Assembly (NCBI GenBank): GCA_947632155.1
Contig: CANROF010000003.1
Span: forward strand, 16,304 to 80,303
Direction: 5' to 3'
DNA from: an uncultured Oscillospiraceae bacterium
Lineage (GTDB): Bacteria; Bacillota; Clostridia; Oscillospirales; Oscillospiraceae
Length of the DNA stretch: 64,000 nt
In this document: positions 55,315-63,396 of the stretch, in pieces
How positions within the stretch are numbered: the stretch's first letter is position 1
Layout of the letters: each line of letters starts with the position of its first letter
Position numbers and translations under genes: made by a program
Notes under the pieces: model-generated
What the model was told of the DNA's origin: nothing
Databases searched by the model: none
Seen by the model: the letters and a program-made list of their open reading frames with translations, nothing else

Positions 55315-56033
55315 CGGATGAGGACCTCGTCCTCCCCCTCAACGGCGCCGGTGAGCCGGGACAGCCGGCAGACAGGCATACTGCGGGGCTCCACGACCCA
55401 GGCGTGGGCGACCCGCCCGTCGTCCCACGCCGCCGTGCCCAGCCTCAGATCCCGAAGACGCGCGCCCAGCGCGGAGCCGTCCGGCGTCGAGGAGCCGCTG
55501 AGGGGACAGAGGGATATGAATCGGATAAAGGAGGCCGAGGGCTCCGCCTCCGTGCCCAGCAGCGCCCCCGCGGGGGCGCGGTATTCAACGAAGGCGGCGG
55601 GCCCGCCCCCGTCCAGGACCTCTCCCCGGACGATGTCCTGGGCGCCCTCCCGCCGGAAGGTCAGGCACAGGGTGACCTCTGTGTCCTCCGGCAGGAGGAA
55701 AGGACGGTCGGAGGCGTGGACAAGCACGTTTTCCCGCCGCGTCTCAAAGCCGCCGGGACACCAGGACATGGGGTACCAGCCTTGGCCGGAATTGGCAAGG
55801 CCGAAGTCGCATTGGCGCCTGGAGGCGGGGGAGTAGACGCCGAGGCACAGGAAAGCGCGCCTCCTGCCCTCAATGCCCCGGACGCGGCACTCCGCCGGAC
55901 GTATCCGGCAGGAGGCGGCGCGCCACAGGCCCGATGCCGGGGCGTGGATGTAGTAGTGCGCTCCGGCGTCGGGCTCCAGGAGGCCCCGGATGAGCGCCGG
56001 GTCCGACGTCTTGAGGACGCGGAAGGCGTCCAC
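55281..56033 (-). CDS. Unknown protein at the end of the oligopeptide transporter operon
   Basis: 250 residues from a GTG two bases after the OppF stop, so it appears translationally coupled. The sequence is rich in Arg, Ala and Gly with alternating beta-like segments (CDFGLANSGQGWYPM, TEVTLCLTFRREG, FIRFISLCPL), suggesting a beta-sandwich. There is no signal peptide or membrane helix. No family was recognised. The plus-strand open frame over the same bases starts inside the acetyltransferase gene's end and has no ribosome site, so I prefer the minus strand. Confidence 0.6.
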   Translation of the reverse strand: MDAFRVLKTSDPALIRGLLEPDAGAHYYIHAPASGLWRAASCRIRPAECRVRGIEGRRRAFLCLGVYSPASRRQCDFGLANSGQGWYPMSWCPGGFETRRENVLVHASDRPFLLPEDTEVTLCLTFRREGAQDIVRGEVLDGGGPAAFVEYRAPAGALLGTEAEPSASFIRFISLCPLSGSSTPDGSALGARLRDLRLGTAAWDDGRVAHAWVVEPRSMPVCRLSRLTGAVEGEDEVLIRHAGPTRSTRA

Positions 56034-56035
56034 GG

Positions 56036-56992
56036 TCAGTCGTACAGGTGGCAGGCGGTGAAATGTCCCGGCTCCACCTCTTTGTAAACGGGCTCCTCCT
56101 CGGTGCAGCGCTTGGTGCAGTGGGTACAGCGGGTGCAGAAGCGGCAGCCCTTGGGGGGATCGAGAGGCGAGGGAATCTCCCCCTCGATTCCGGAAAACTC
56201 GGTCCCGCCCTCGCTGAGCTTGGGGACCGAATCCATCAGCACCTGGGTGTAGGGGTGCAGGGGGTGGCGGTAGAGCTCCTGGGTGGGGGCGTATTCCACC
56301 ACCTTGCCCAGGTACATGACGGCCACGTGGGTGGAGATGTGCTCCACCACCGCCAGGTTGTGGGCGATGAACATGTAGGAGAGCTCCTTCTGGTCCTGGA
56401 GGTCCTGAAGAAGATTCAGAATCTGCGCCTGGATGGACACGTCCAAGGAGGAGACGGGCTCGTCGCAGACCACGAACTTGGGATTCAGCGCCAGGGCCCG
56501 GGCAATACCCACCCGCTGCTGCTGTCCGCCGGATAGCTCGTGGGGGTAGACGTTGGCGTGCTCCCTGGGGACGCCCACCAGGTCCATCAGGTCCGCCACA
56601 CGCTCGTCAAGCTCCGCCTTGGAGAGCCTTCCCAGCTCCTTGCGGTTCACGATGAAGGGCTCGGCGATGTTGGCGCTGACGGACATGTGGGGGAAGAGGG
56701 ACAGGAAGGGATTTTGGAAGACGATCTGCATCTCCCGCCGCAAAAGCCGGCGCTCGTTCTTGGAGAGCTTGAAGAAATCCTTTCCCATGAATTCCACGGA
56801 GCCGGAGGTGGCCGGGATGAGGTCCAGCACCACTCGGGCGAGGGTCGATTTGCCGGAGCCGGACTCGCCCACCACGCCCAGGGTGGTGCCGCGCTCGATG
56901 TCAAAGGACACGCCGTCCACGGCCTTGAGCTGCCGGTGCCCGACCTTGAAATATTTGGAGATGTCCCGGGCCTTTACGATCGTCTCAGCCAT
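56036..56992 (-). CDS. oppF: Oligopeptide ABC transporter ATP-binding protein (OppF type)
   Basis: About 318 residues. Walker A is GESGSGKST, signature [17 protein letters not shown] and Walker B VVCDEPVSSLD. The C-terminal CxxC-type cluster (CRFCTRCTHCTKRC) is typical of OppD/OppF. AAAAGGAGG precedes the ATG at 56992, which overlaps the OppD gene by 8 bases. Confidence 0.94.
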   Translation of the reverse strand: MAETIVKARDISKYFKVGHRQLKAVDGVSFDIERGTTLGVVGESGSGKSTLARVVLDLIPATSGSVEFMGKDFFKLSKNERRLLRREMQIVFQNPFLSLFPHMSVSANIAEPFIVNRKELGRLSKAELDERVADLMDLVGVPREHANVYPHELSGGQQQRVGIARALALNPKFVVCDEPVSSLDVSIQAQILNLLQDLQDQKELSYMFIAHNLAVVEHISTHVAVMYLGKVVEYAPTQELYRHPLHPYTQVLMDSVPKLSEGGTEFSGIEGEIPSPLDPPKGCRFCTRCTHCTKRCTEEEPVYKEVEPGHFTACHLYD

Positions 56993-58202
56993 TGATGTCC
57001 GCCTCCTTTTCCTGGACCTTTTCGCCGGCGCACAGCCAGCAGTAGACATTGTGCCCCGGCGTGAGCTGGGTCTTCGGGGGCGCCTCCCGGGTGCAAAGCT
57101 CCATGCATTTGGTGCACCGCGCCGAGAACGGGCACCCGGAGGGGAGATTGCGCGGGTCGGGGGGTTGGCCCTGGATGGCCTCCAGCCGCGCCCGCTCGTC
57201 GCCTAAAATGGGCGTGGAGTTCAAAAGTCCCTGGGAGTAGGGGTGGGCCGGGCAGCGGATGAAGTCCGCCATGGACCCCTCCTCCATGACCCGGCCGGCG
57301 TACATGACGATCACGCGGTCGCAGAAGGAGGACGCCACGGCCAGATCGTGGGTGATGAGGATGATGGAGGTGTTCTTGCGCTTGCGCATCTTCTGGATGA
57401 TGCTGAGGATCTGCGCCTGGACCGTCACGTCCAGGGCCGTGGTGGGCTCGTCGGCGATGAGCAGGTCCGGGTCGCCGATGAGGGCCATGGCTATCATCAC
57501 CCTCTGGCGCATACCGCCGGAAAACTCAAAGGGGTAGTTGTTGAAGCGCGTCTCGGGGCTGGGGATACCCACCTCCTCCAAGAGCTTCAGGCCCCTGGCC
57601 CTGGCGAAATTGCGCATGCGCAGGTCCTTCCGGTGGGCCTTCAGGGCCTCCTTGCCGCCCTCGTTGAGGAGGCGCTTTTTTTCGTCCTGGATCTCCTGGC
57701 GGAGCTTGCCCTTGTGCCACAAAAGCGGCTCAACAATCTGCCGGCCGATCTTCATGGTGGGGTTTAAGGAGCTCATGGGGTCCTGGAATATCATGGAAAT
57801 CTGGTCGCCCCGGATGGCCCGGAACTCCTTTTCCCGGATGGCGGCGTGTTTTTTGAAGAGGCCCGCCTCTTTGGGGTCGGAGACGGTGTTCAAAAGGTCC
57901 TGCCCCTTGAAGGTGACGCGTCCGGTGACGCGGGTGGTGGGACCTGAGTGCGTCAGGCCCATGACGGTGGAGACGCCCACGCTCTTTCCGGAGCCGGACT
58001 CGCCCACAATAGCCAGGGCCTCGCCGCGGTTTAAGGTGTAGGACAGCCCCTCCACGGCGCGGATGACCTTGCCGCCCTTGTACTGGCCCTTTTCCTTGCC
58101 GAAGCGGTAGACCTTGAATTCGCCCTTCCGCTTTCCGAAACGGTATTTCTTCTTTCCAAACCAGGTGTGGAGGTCGTTGACCTCAAGGATCGTTTCAGCC
58201 AT
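56985..58202 (-). CDS. oppD: Oligopeptide ABC transporter ATP-binding protein (OppD type)
   Basis: 405 residues. Walker A is GESGSGKSV, signature FSGGMRQRVMIAMAL and Walker B LLIADEPTTALD, with the C-terminal cysteine cluster CPFSARCTKCMELC. Two insertions are seen compared with usual OppD (about 330 residues): a basic repeat at the N-terminus (FGKKKYRFGKRKG / YRFGKEKGQYKGGK) and a Lys/Arg-rich helix at about 170-215. These may be lineage-specific. Confidence 0.94.
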   Translation of the reverse strand: MAETILEVNDLHTWFGKKKYRFGKRKGEFKVYRFGKEKGQYKGGKVIRAVEGLSYTLNRGEALAIVGESGSGKSVGVSTVMGLTHSGPTTRVTGRVTFKGQDLLNTVSDPKEAGLFKKHAAIREKEFRAIRGDQISMIFQDPMSSLNPTMKIGRQIVEPLLWHKGKLRQEIQDEKKRLLNEGGKEALKAHRKDLRMRNFARARGLKLLEEVGIPSPETRFNNYPFEFSGGMRQRVMIAMALIGDPDLLIADEPTTALDVTVQAQILSIIQKMRKRKNTSIILITHDLAVASSFCDRVIVMYAGRVMEEGSMADFIRCPAHPYSQGLLNSTPILGDERARLEAIQGQPPDPRNLPSGCPFSARCTKCMELCTREAPPKTQLTPGHNVYCWLCAGEKVQEKEADING

Positions 58203-58214
58203 ATCCGCACCTCC

Positions 58215-59096
58215 TCACTTGGACTGACGCGGGTCGAAGGCGTCGCGAAGGCCGTCGCCCACGTAGGAGAAAGCCAGAATGACGATGGCGAAGCTCAAAG
58301 CGGGGTAGAGGATCATGTGGGGGTAGCTGAGGATGTAGCCCTGTCCGGCGGAGATAAGACCGCCCCAGGAGGGAGCGGGGGGCTTGATGCCCAGGCCCAC
58401 CAGGGACATGCCGGACTCCGCGAACATGGCCGAGGGGATCCCCTGGCACATGCAGATGACGATGGGGCCCAGGCAGTTGGGCAGGATGTAGTGGAAGAGG
58501 ATGCGGAAGTTGGAGGAGCCCAGGGCCCGCCCGGCCTCCACGTAGTCGCTCTGCTTGACGGTGATGACCTGCCCGCGCACCAGCCGCGCCATGGGCGCCC
58601 AGGAGGTGAGGCCGATAGCCAGGGAGATGGTGAAGAGGCTCCGCCCCAGGACCATCACTAAGATGAGGTTGAACAGGAAGGTGGGGAAGCCGTACATGAT
58701 GTCGATGATGCGCCCCAGAATGCCGTCCACCCGGCCGCCGCAGTAGCCGGCCACGCCGCCGATGGTCAGGCCCACGATGAGCTGCACCACGATGGAGCAG
58801 GCGCCCACGATGAGGGCGTTGCGCAGGGAGTAGCACAGCAGAATGAAGATATCCCGGCCGGAGACGTCGCAGCCGAAGATGTGCTCGCGGCTGGGGAGGG
58901 CCCGGAGGGCCGTGTAATCCACCTTGTCATAGCCGTAGGGGGAGAATATGGGGGCGAAGATAGCCAGGAGAATCAGCGCCACGATGACGCCGGCGCAGAA
59001 CACGGCCATCTTGTTGTGGAAATACTGGGCCAGGATGGTCATGGTCCGGCTCCGGCTCTTGATCTTTTTGGGCTTGTCGGGAGCTTTTACCGCCAT
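58215..59096 (-). CDS. oppC: Oligopeptide ABC transporter permease (OppC type)
   Basis: 293 residues, six predicted helices with an N-terminal basic tail (KAPDKPKKIKSRSRT). The HEIFGCDVSGRDIF-like segment (REHIFGCDVSGRDIF) and the EAA loop (YVEAGRALGSSNFRILFHYI) are typical of OppC. It lies 12 bases before OppD. Confidence 0.95.
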   Translation of the reverse strand: MAVKAPDKPKKIKSRSRTMTILAQYFHNKMAVFCAGVIVALILLAIFAPIFSPYGYDKVDYTALRALPSREHIFGCDVSGRDIFILLCYSLRNALIVGACSIVVQLIVGLTIGGVAGYCGGRVDGILGRIIDIMYGFPTFLFNLILVMVLGRSLFTISLAIGLTSWAPMARLVRGQVITVKQSDYVEAGRALGSSNFRILFHYILPNCLGPIVICMCQGIPSAMFAESGMSLVGLGIKPPAPSWGGLISAGQGYILSYPHMILYPALSFAIVILAFSYVGDGLRDAFDPRQSK

Positions 59097-59097
59097 C

Positions 59098-60063
59098 TCA
59101 CTTGCCTCCTTTCGTTGTCAGGCTCACACGGACGCGGGGATCCAGGAACGCGTGGACCATGTCCACCAGCAGGTTCATGCCCATGACCATGATGGCGAAA
59201 ATGAGGGTGGTGGCCATGACCAGCGGATAGTCCCGGTTGACGGCGGCACTGGCGTAGTACTGGCCGAGGCCCGGGATGGCGTACATGTTCTCCACGAAGA
59301 CCGTTCCCACGGTGAGGGACGCCAGCATGGGGCCCACTACCGTGATGAGGGGGATGAGGGAATTGCGCAGGGCGTGCTTGAAGGTGACGCGGATGAAATC
59401 GCCGCCCTTGGCCCGGGCCACGCGGATGTACTCCTGATTCAGCGTCTCCACCAGGGTCCCGCGGGTGTACTTGGTGACGGTGCCGATGGGGCCCAGGGAC
59501 AGGGCGATGATGGGCATGATGTAGTGCTTCGGCTCGCCCCAGCCGATGGTGGGCAGCCACTTGAGCTTCAGCCCCAAAAAGTAGGTACACGCGATGGCCA
59601 TGACGTAGGCCGGTACCGAGGAGCCGATCATGGAGATGAGCACCACCACGCGGTCCAATATCTTATTCTGGCGGATGGCGGCAATGATTCCCAGCGGGAT
59701 GCCGATCACCAGAGCCACCAAGATGGCGGAGAAGGCCAGACGCGCGGAGATGGGCAGCGTCCGGGCGATGATGTCCTCGATGCGCTGGTTGGAATACTGA
59801 TAGGACGGTCCGAATTTTAACTGGACGGCGTTGATCAAAAAGTCAGCGTACCGCTGGAGGGCCGGCTTGTCCATGCCGTAGAATTTTTCCCACTCGGCGC
59901 GCATCTGGTCGGACATGGTGGCGCTGGAGTAGCTCTGCTGGAGGATCCGCTGCGTGTCCAGATAGTTGCCGGGGGCAAGCTGCAGAAGGCCGAAGGTCAG
60001 GGCGCTGATGATAAAAACGGCCAGGACGATGTAACCAAGTCTTTTGAGAAAATACTTGAACAC
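59098..60063 (-). CDS. oppB: Oligopeptide ABC transporter permease (OppB type)
   Basis: 321 residues with six helices. The N-terminal KYFLKRLGYIVLAVFIISALTF start and the EAA loop (YIRVARAKGGDFIRVTFKHAL) are OppB hallmarks. It starts the permease block and is separated from OppC by one base. Confidence 0.95.
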   Translation of the reverse strand: MFKYFLKRLGYIVLAVFIISALTFGLLQLAPGNYLDTQRILQQSYSSATMSDQMRAEWEKFYGMDKPALQRYADFLINAVQLKFGPSYQYSNQRIEDIIARTLPISARLAFSAILVALVIGIPLGIIAAIRQNKILDRVVVLISMIGSSVPAYVMAIACTYFLGLKLKWLPTIGWGEPKHYIMPIIALSLGPIGTVTKYTRGTLVETLNQEYIRVARAKGGDFIRVTFKHALRNSLIPLITVVGPMLASLTVGTVFVENMYAIPGLGQYYASAAVNRDYPLVMATTLIFAIMVMGMNLLVDMVHAFLDPRVRVSLTTKGGK

Positions 60064-60125
60064 CCCTCTGACACCTCACTTTCTCAATTATTTTGCCGGG
60101 GGAGGGGAATACCCCATCATTTGCG

Positions 60126-60153
60126 CCGCCCGCCGGCGTATGCCGGCGGGCGG
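60126..60153 (-). terminator. Hairpin between oppA and oppB
   Basis: CCGCCCGCCGGC-GTAT-GCCGGCGGGCGG, a perfect 12-bp stem without a clear U-tract. Placed right after the binding-protein gene, it probably stabilises or partly terminates the mRNA, giving more OppA than membrane subunits (a common arrangement in such operons). Confidence 0.65.
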
Positions 60154-60182
60154 AAATGGTTGGGTACCGGCTGCGCAGGGGC

Positions 60183-62030
60183 TCAGCCGTTGGAGGTATC
60201 CTTGAAGTTGAAGGGAGCGGCATCCAGCAGGGTCGGGTTGCCGTTGAAATTGGCGATGGTGGGGGCCACGAGCTTGGCGGTGCGGGCGAAGCACAGGGGG
60301 ATGCTGACGTAAGTCTCCAGGCGCATCTCCTCCAGTTCCTTGTAAAGGGCCTCGGCCTCGGGGGTGGCGCCAAGGGCGTAGGCCTGCTCCAGCTTCTCGC
60401 CGTAGGCCAGGGCGGCCTCGTCGGTGCAGAAGGCCATAGCGGCCAGCTTGTCGGCGTTGGCGCGGCCGCCGGTGAGGGCGGTGCCCATCTTTTCAAGGCC
60501 CTCGTTGGGGAGGACTCTCTCGCGCGGGTCAAACTGATAGTTGACGAAGGCTCCGGAGGGGAACGGGACGCCGCAGTTCCAGCTATCGGTCCAGATGCCC
60601 CAGGTGCCGTCGGAGTGATAGGTGTCGCGCTCGGTGGTGAAGGCCGCGTACTCCATGTTGACCATGTCGATCTCGATGCCGGTGCCCTCGGTGATCATCT
60701 GGGCGAGAGCCAGGGTGAAGGCGTCGGTGCCGCCGCCGCCGATGAAGAAGGTCATCTTGCCAAGACCCTTGCCGTCGGGGAAGCCGGCCTGGGCCATGAG
60801 CTCACGGGCGCGGGTGACGTTTGCCTTGGTGTCAATGACGTCGATGTCCTTGGCCCAGCTCGCAAAGCCGGGGAAGAGCAGGGTGGTGGCGGGGGTGCGC
60901 ATGCCCATCATGACCTGCTCGCACAGGACCTCACGGTCGATGGACAGGGAGATGGCCTCGCGAATCTCGGGGTGCTCCACCAGGGGGCTGTCCTTGCCCA
61001 TGATCATGCCGATGTAGGTGAGGATGGAGGTGTCATAGTACTGGAGCTGATCCTTGTACTCGCTGTTGAGGACGGCCTCTAAGTTGCCGGTGGCGATGGT
61101 GGCGACGTTGATGTCGCCGGCCTGATACGCCAGGTACTGATCCTGAGAGCCGGCGTAGATGTCCACGCTCTCCAGCTTCACGTTGTCGGCGTCCCAATAC
61201 TCGGGATTCTTCACCAGGCCCAGATGGACGTTCTCCTCACGGGAGGCGGGCTTGAAGGGGCCGTTGCAGACGATGTTCTCAACGGTGGTCCAGTCGTCGC
61301 CGTACTGCTCGATGACGGTCTGGGGCACGGGCAGCGCCCAGCTCTCGGCAAGGCGGTAGTCGAAGCGGTCGCAGGGATTGGCCAGGGTGAACTCCAGCGT
61401 GTAGTCGTCGATGAGCTTCACGCCCACGTCCTCAAAGGAGCACTCGCCCTGCTGAAGGGCCGAGAGGTTGAGGATGATGTTGGCCACGTCGGAGTTGACG
61501 ATGGAGGGGGTCTTACCGGCCAGATACTGGGGGTCCATGATGCGCCGGAAGGAATAGAAATAGTCGTTGGCGTCAAGCGCGGAGCCGTCGGACCACTTCA
61601 GGTCGTGGCGGAGCTTGGCGGTCCACACCGTGTAGTCGTCGTTGTGCTCGAGACTCTCGGCCTGGGCAAGACGGGTGGTGAAGTCGGTGTTCATCATGGT
61701 CAGGCCCTCGAAGATGCCCATGCGGCAGGCGTGAGTGCCCCAGGACCAGATCTGCGGGTCGAGGATCTGGAAGCCGGCTATGTAGAGCTTCAGGGTCTTG
61801 TCGCCGCCGGCAACGGGCTCGGCGGGAGTGTCGGGGGTGTCGGGCGTATCCGGCGTGCTGGGGGTGTTGGGGGTGTTGGGCGTGTTCGGCGTGTTGGGGG
61901 TATTGCCGCCGGTGTCCCCGGTGTCGCCGGTGTTGCCGCCGCCGGGGGTGCCGGTATCTCCGGAGCCGCCGCAGGCGGCCAGAGAGAGCACAAGAACCAG
62001 GGCGAGGACGATTGCGAGTATCTTTTTCAT
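60183..62030 (-). CDS. oppA: Oligopeptide ABC transporter substrate-binding lipoprotein
   Basis: 615 residues. The signal peptide ends in lipobox LAAC with acceptor C20. A flexible linker of repeated Asn/Ser/Asp-Thr-Pro triplets (about 43-70) precedes the family-5 binding domain (DPQIWSWGTHACRMGIFEGL, RHDLKWSDGSALDANDY, LSIDREVLCEQVM). It captures peptides, perhaps muropeptides, outside the membrane and passes them to OppBCDF. It is the first gene of the operon. Confidence 0.95.
   Translation of the reverse strand: MKKILAIVLALVLVLSLAACGGSGDTGTPGGGNTGDTGDTGGNTPNTPNTPNTPNTPSTPDTPDTPDTPAEPVAGGDKTLKLYIAGFQILDPQIWSWGTHACRMGIFEGLTMMNTDFTTRLAQAESLEHNDDYTVWTAKLRHDLKWSDGSALDANDYFYSFRRIMDPQYLAGKTPSIVNSDVANIILNLSALQQGECSFEDVGVKLIDDYTLEFTLANPCDRFDYRLAESWALPVPQTVIEQYGDDWTTVENIVCNGPFKPASREENVHLGLVKNPEYWDADNVKLESVDIYAGSQDQYLAYQAGDINVATIATGNLEAVLNSEYKDQLQYYDTSILTYIGMIMGKDSPLVEHPEIREAISLSIDREVLCEQVMMGMRTPATTLLFPGFASWAKDIDVIDTKANVTRARELMAQAGFPDGKGLGKMTFFIGGGGTDAFTLALAQMITEGTGIEIDMVNMEYAAFTTERDTYHSDGTWGIWTDSWNCGVPFPSGAFVNYQFDPRERVLPNEGLEKMGTALTGGRANADKLAAMAFCTDEAALAYGEKLEQAYALGATPEAEALYKELEEMRLETYVSIPLCFARTAKLVAPTIANFNGNPTLLDAAPFNFKDTSNG
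61828..61899. repeat. Tandem 9-bp repeats in the oppA linker
   Basis: Eight units of the form GTGTTGGGG (with variants such as GTGTCGGGC and GTATCCGGC) in direct succession encode the (N/S/D)TP linker. In-frame 9-bp units can expand or contract without breaking the gene. Confidence 0.7.
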
Positions 62031-62117
62031 AAGTGTTCCTCCTTTTCGAATTTCGGGTTTTTCTATTTACCCTTTGTATAAAGTTTACACCTAAATATGA
62101 AAAATGTCTTTACGATT

Positions 62118-62146
62118 TGTACATATTTGGGATAAATTTTTGTCAA
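62118..62146 (-). promoter_or_regulatory. Candidate promoter of the opp operon
   Basis: On the minus strand TTGACA (62146-62141) and TGTACA (62123-62118), spacer 17 bp. The -35 is perfect and the -10 is poor. A second option nearer the gene is TTTTCA with TATACA 17 bp downstream. Confidence 0.45.
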
Positions 62147-62221
62147 ATCGTCTATTTTTCTCCGGCCCGGCGGACAAAATTTGACCATTTTTCCGCAAAA
62201 ATGGAACAATCGTCCAAACGC

Positions 62222-62251
62222 TTGAAGAATCATCCCGAAAAATATTACAAT
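62222..62251 (+). promoter_or_regulatory. Candidate promoter of the D-aminopeptidase gene
   Basis: TTGAAG at 62222-62227 and TACAAT at 62246-62251, spacer 18 bp, about 36 bases before the ATG. Confidence 0.5.
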
Positions 62252-62286
62252 AATAAAAAGAGTTTTATTAAAAGGAGGCGGCGGCG

Positions 62287-63084
62287 ATGCCGGGAAAATA
62301 CTATCTGTCTGTGGACTGTGAGGGCGTGGCCTGCGCCGTCGGGACCCCGGGGGTGGGCCTGGGCGACGGGGACGGGTACAGGTTTGCCGCCCGGGAGGCG
62401 TCTCTGGAGGCCGCCGCGGCGGTGAGCGCCCTTTTTGACGCCGGCGCGGAGCGGGTGATCGTCTGGGACTCCCACGGCAGCGGGGTCAACCTGGACTACG
62501 AGCTCCTGGACCCCCGGTGCGAGATCCTGCTGGGCGCGGGCCACCGGGGGCGGTTCGTGGGGCTGGAGGCGGACTTTGCGGCGGTGCTGTTCATCGGATA
62601 CCACGCCATGGCCGGCTCCCCGGGCGGGACGCTGAGCCACACCTACAGCTCCAGGGCCTTCCAGTCCTACCGGCTGAACGGCAGGGCGGTGGGGGAGCTG
62701 GCCATTGACGCCGCCTACGCCGGGGAGAAGGGAGTCCCGGTGCTCTTTTGCGCGGGAGACGACTTCTGCGTCCGGGAGGCCCGGGCGTTTTTCGGGAATA
62801 TCGCCGCCGTGGAGACGAAAAAGAGCCTGTCCTGGTCCAGCGCCTTGTGCCGCCACCCCCAGGCCGTCCGGCGGGAGATCTACGACACGGTCCTGGCCGC
62901 GGCCAAGGCCGGCCCCCGGGTGCCGCCCTTCATCATTCCCGGCCCCGTGGAGGCGGAGATCCGTTACCAGCGCTCCGACGCCGCCGCCTCCGCACAGCTT
63001 TACGACATGCACGGCCGCCCCTTCGCCCGCCCCGACCCCTACACCCGCTCCGGTGTTCTCCGGTCAGTGACAGACTTATTTTAA
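62287..63084 (+). CDS. M55-family D-aminopeptidase, DppA-like
   Basis: 265 residues, normal for DppA. Zinc-site and core motifs are YLSVDCEGVA, VIVWDSHGSG, FIGYHAMAGSPGGTLSHTYSS and LFCAGDDFC. DppA enzymes release N-terminal D-amino acids such as D-Ala from short peptides. Divergent from the oligopeptide transporter, it likely processes imported cell-wall peptides. AAAAGGAGG lies just before the ATG. Confidence 0.93.
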   Translation: MPGKYYLSVDCEGVACAVGTPGVGLGDGDGYRFAAREASLEAAAAVSALFDAGAERVIVWDSHGSGVNLDYELLDPRCEILLGAGHRGRFVGLEADFAAVLFIGYHAMAGSPGGTLSHTYSSRAFQSYRLNGRAVGELAIDAAYAGEKGVPVLFCAGDDFCVREARAFFGNIAAVETKKSLSWSSALCRHPQAVRREIYDTVLAAAKAGPRVPPFIIPGPVEAEIRYQRSDAAASAQLYDMHGRPFARPDPYTRSGVLRSVTDLF

Positions 63085-63245
63085 TACTAATATCCAATTA
63101 AAAAAAGACATTCGCGCCGGACTTTTTCGCGCCATGCTGCGTCAGCCGCCTTGGAAATACCAATGGGTATTCCCTGCGGCGTCTTCCTTGCCTGACACGA
63201 AAAATCCTCGCCGCTCGGTGTCTTCTTTTAAATGGATATTAGTAT
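63084..63245. repeat. Long palindromic, MITE-like repeat
   Basis: ATACTAATATCCA (63084-63096) is perfectly inverted at 63233-63245, and the similarity continues inward over about 26 bases. The inner halves (GCGCCGGACTTTTTCG against CGAAAAATCCTCGCCGC) also pair loosely around a centre near 63165, so the whole 162 bp can fold as one long hairpin. It is non-coding and starts at the very end of the M55 gene. Confidence 0.6.
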
Positions 63246-63267
63246 AAGGAGTTTTCGACAAACAAAA

Positions 63268-63315
63268 GGGGCTGTGAAAAAAAGAGCATCTACAAGCTCG
63301 GCTTTTCACAGCCCC
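63268..63315. terminator. 48-nt hairpin at the end of the IS1182-type element
   Basis: GGGGCTGTGAAAA (63268-63280) pairs with TTTTCACAGCCCC (63303-63315), and GAGC pairs with GCTC inside. The arms are the same as at 11147-11194 and the total length is also 48 nt. Lying just beyond the transposase stop, it is probably the element's terminal repeat doubling as a transcription barrier. Confidence 0.65.
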
Positions 63316-63396
63316 GGTTTATGTGTGGAAAAATAACCGTATTTCCTCAAAAAAGGGCACACTGCCCCTACCCCAGAGGCTGCCGCTTTTCTCAAG

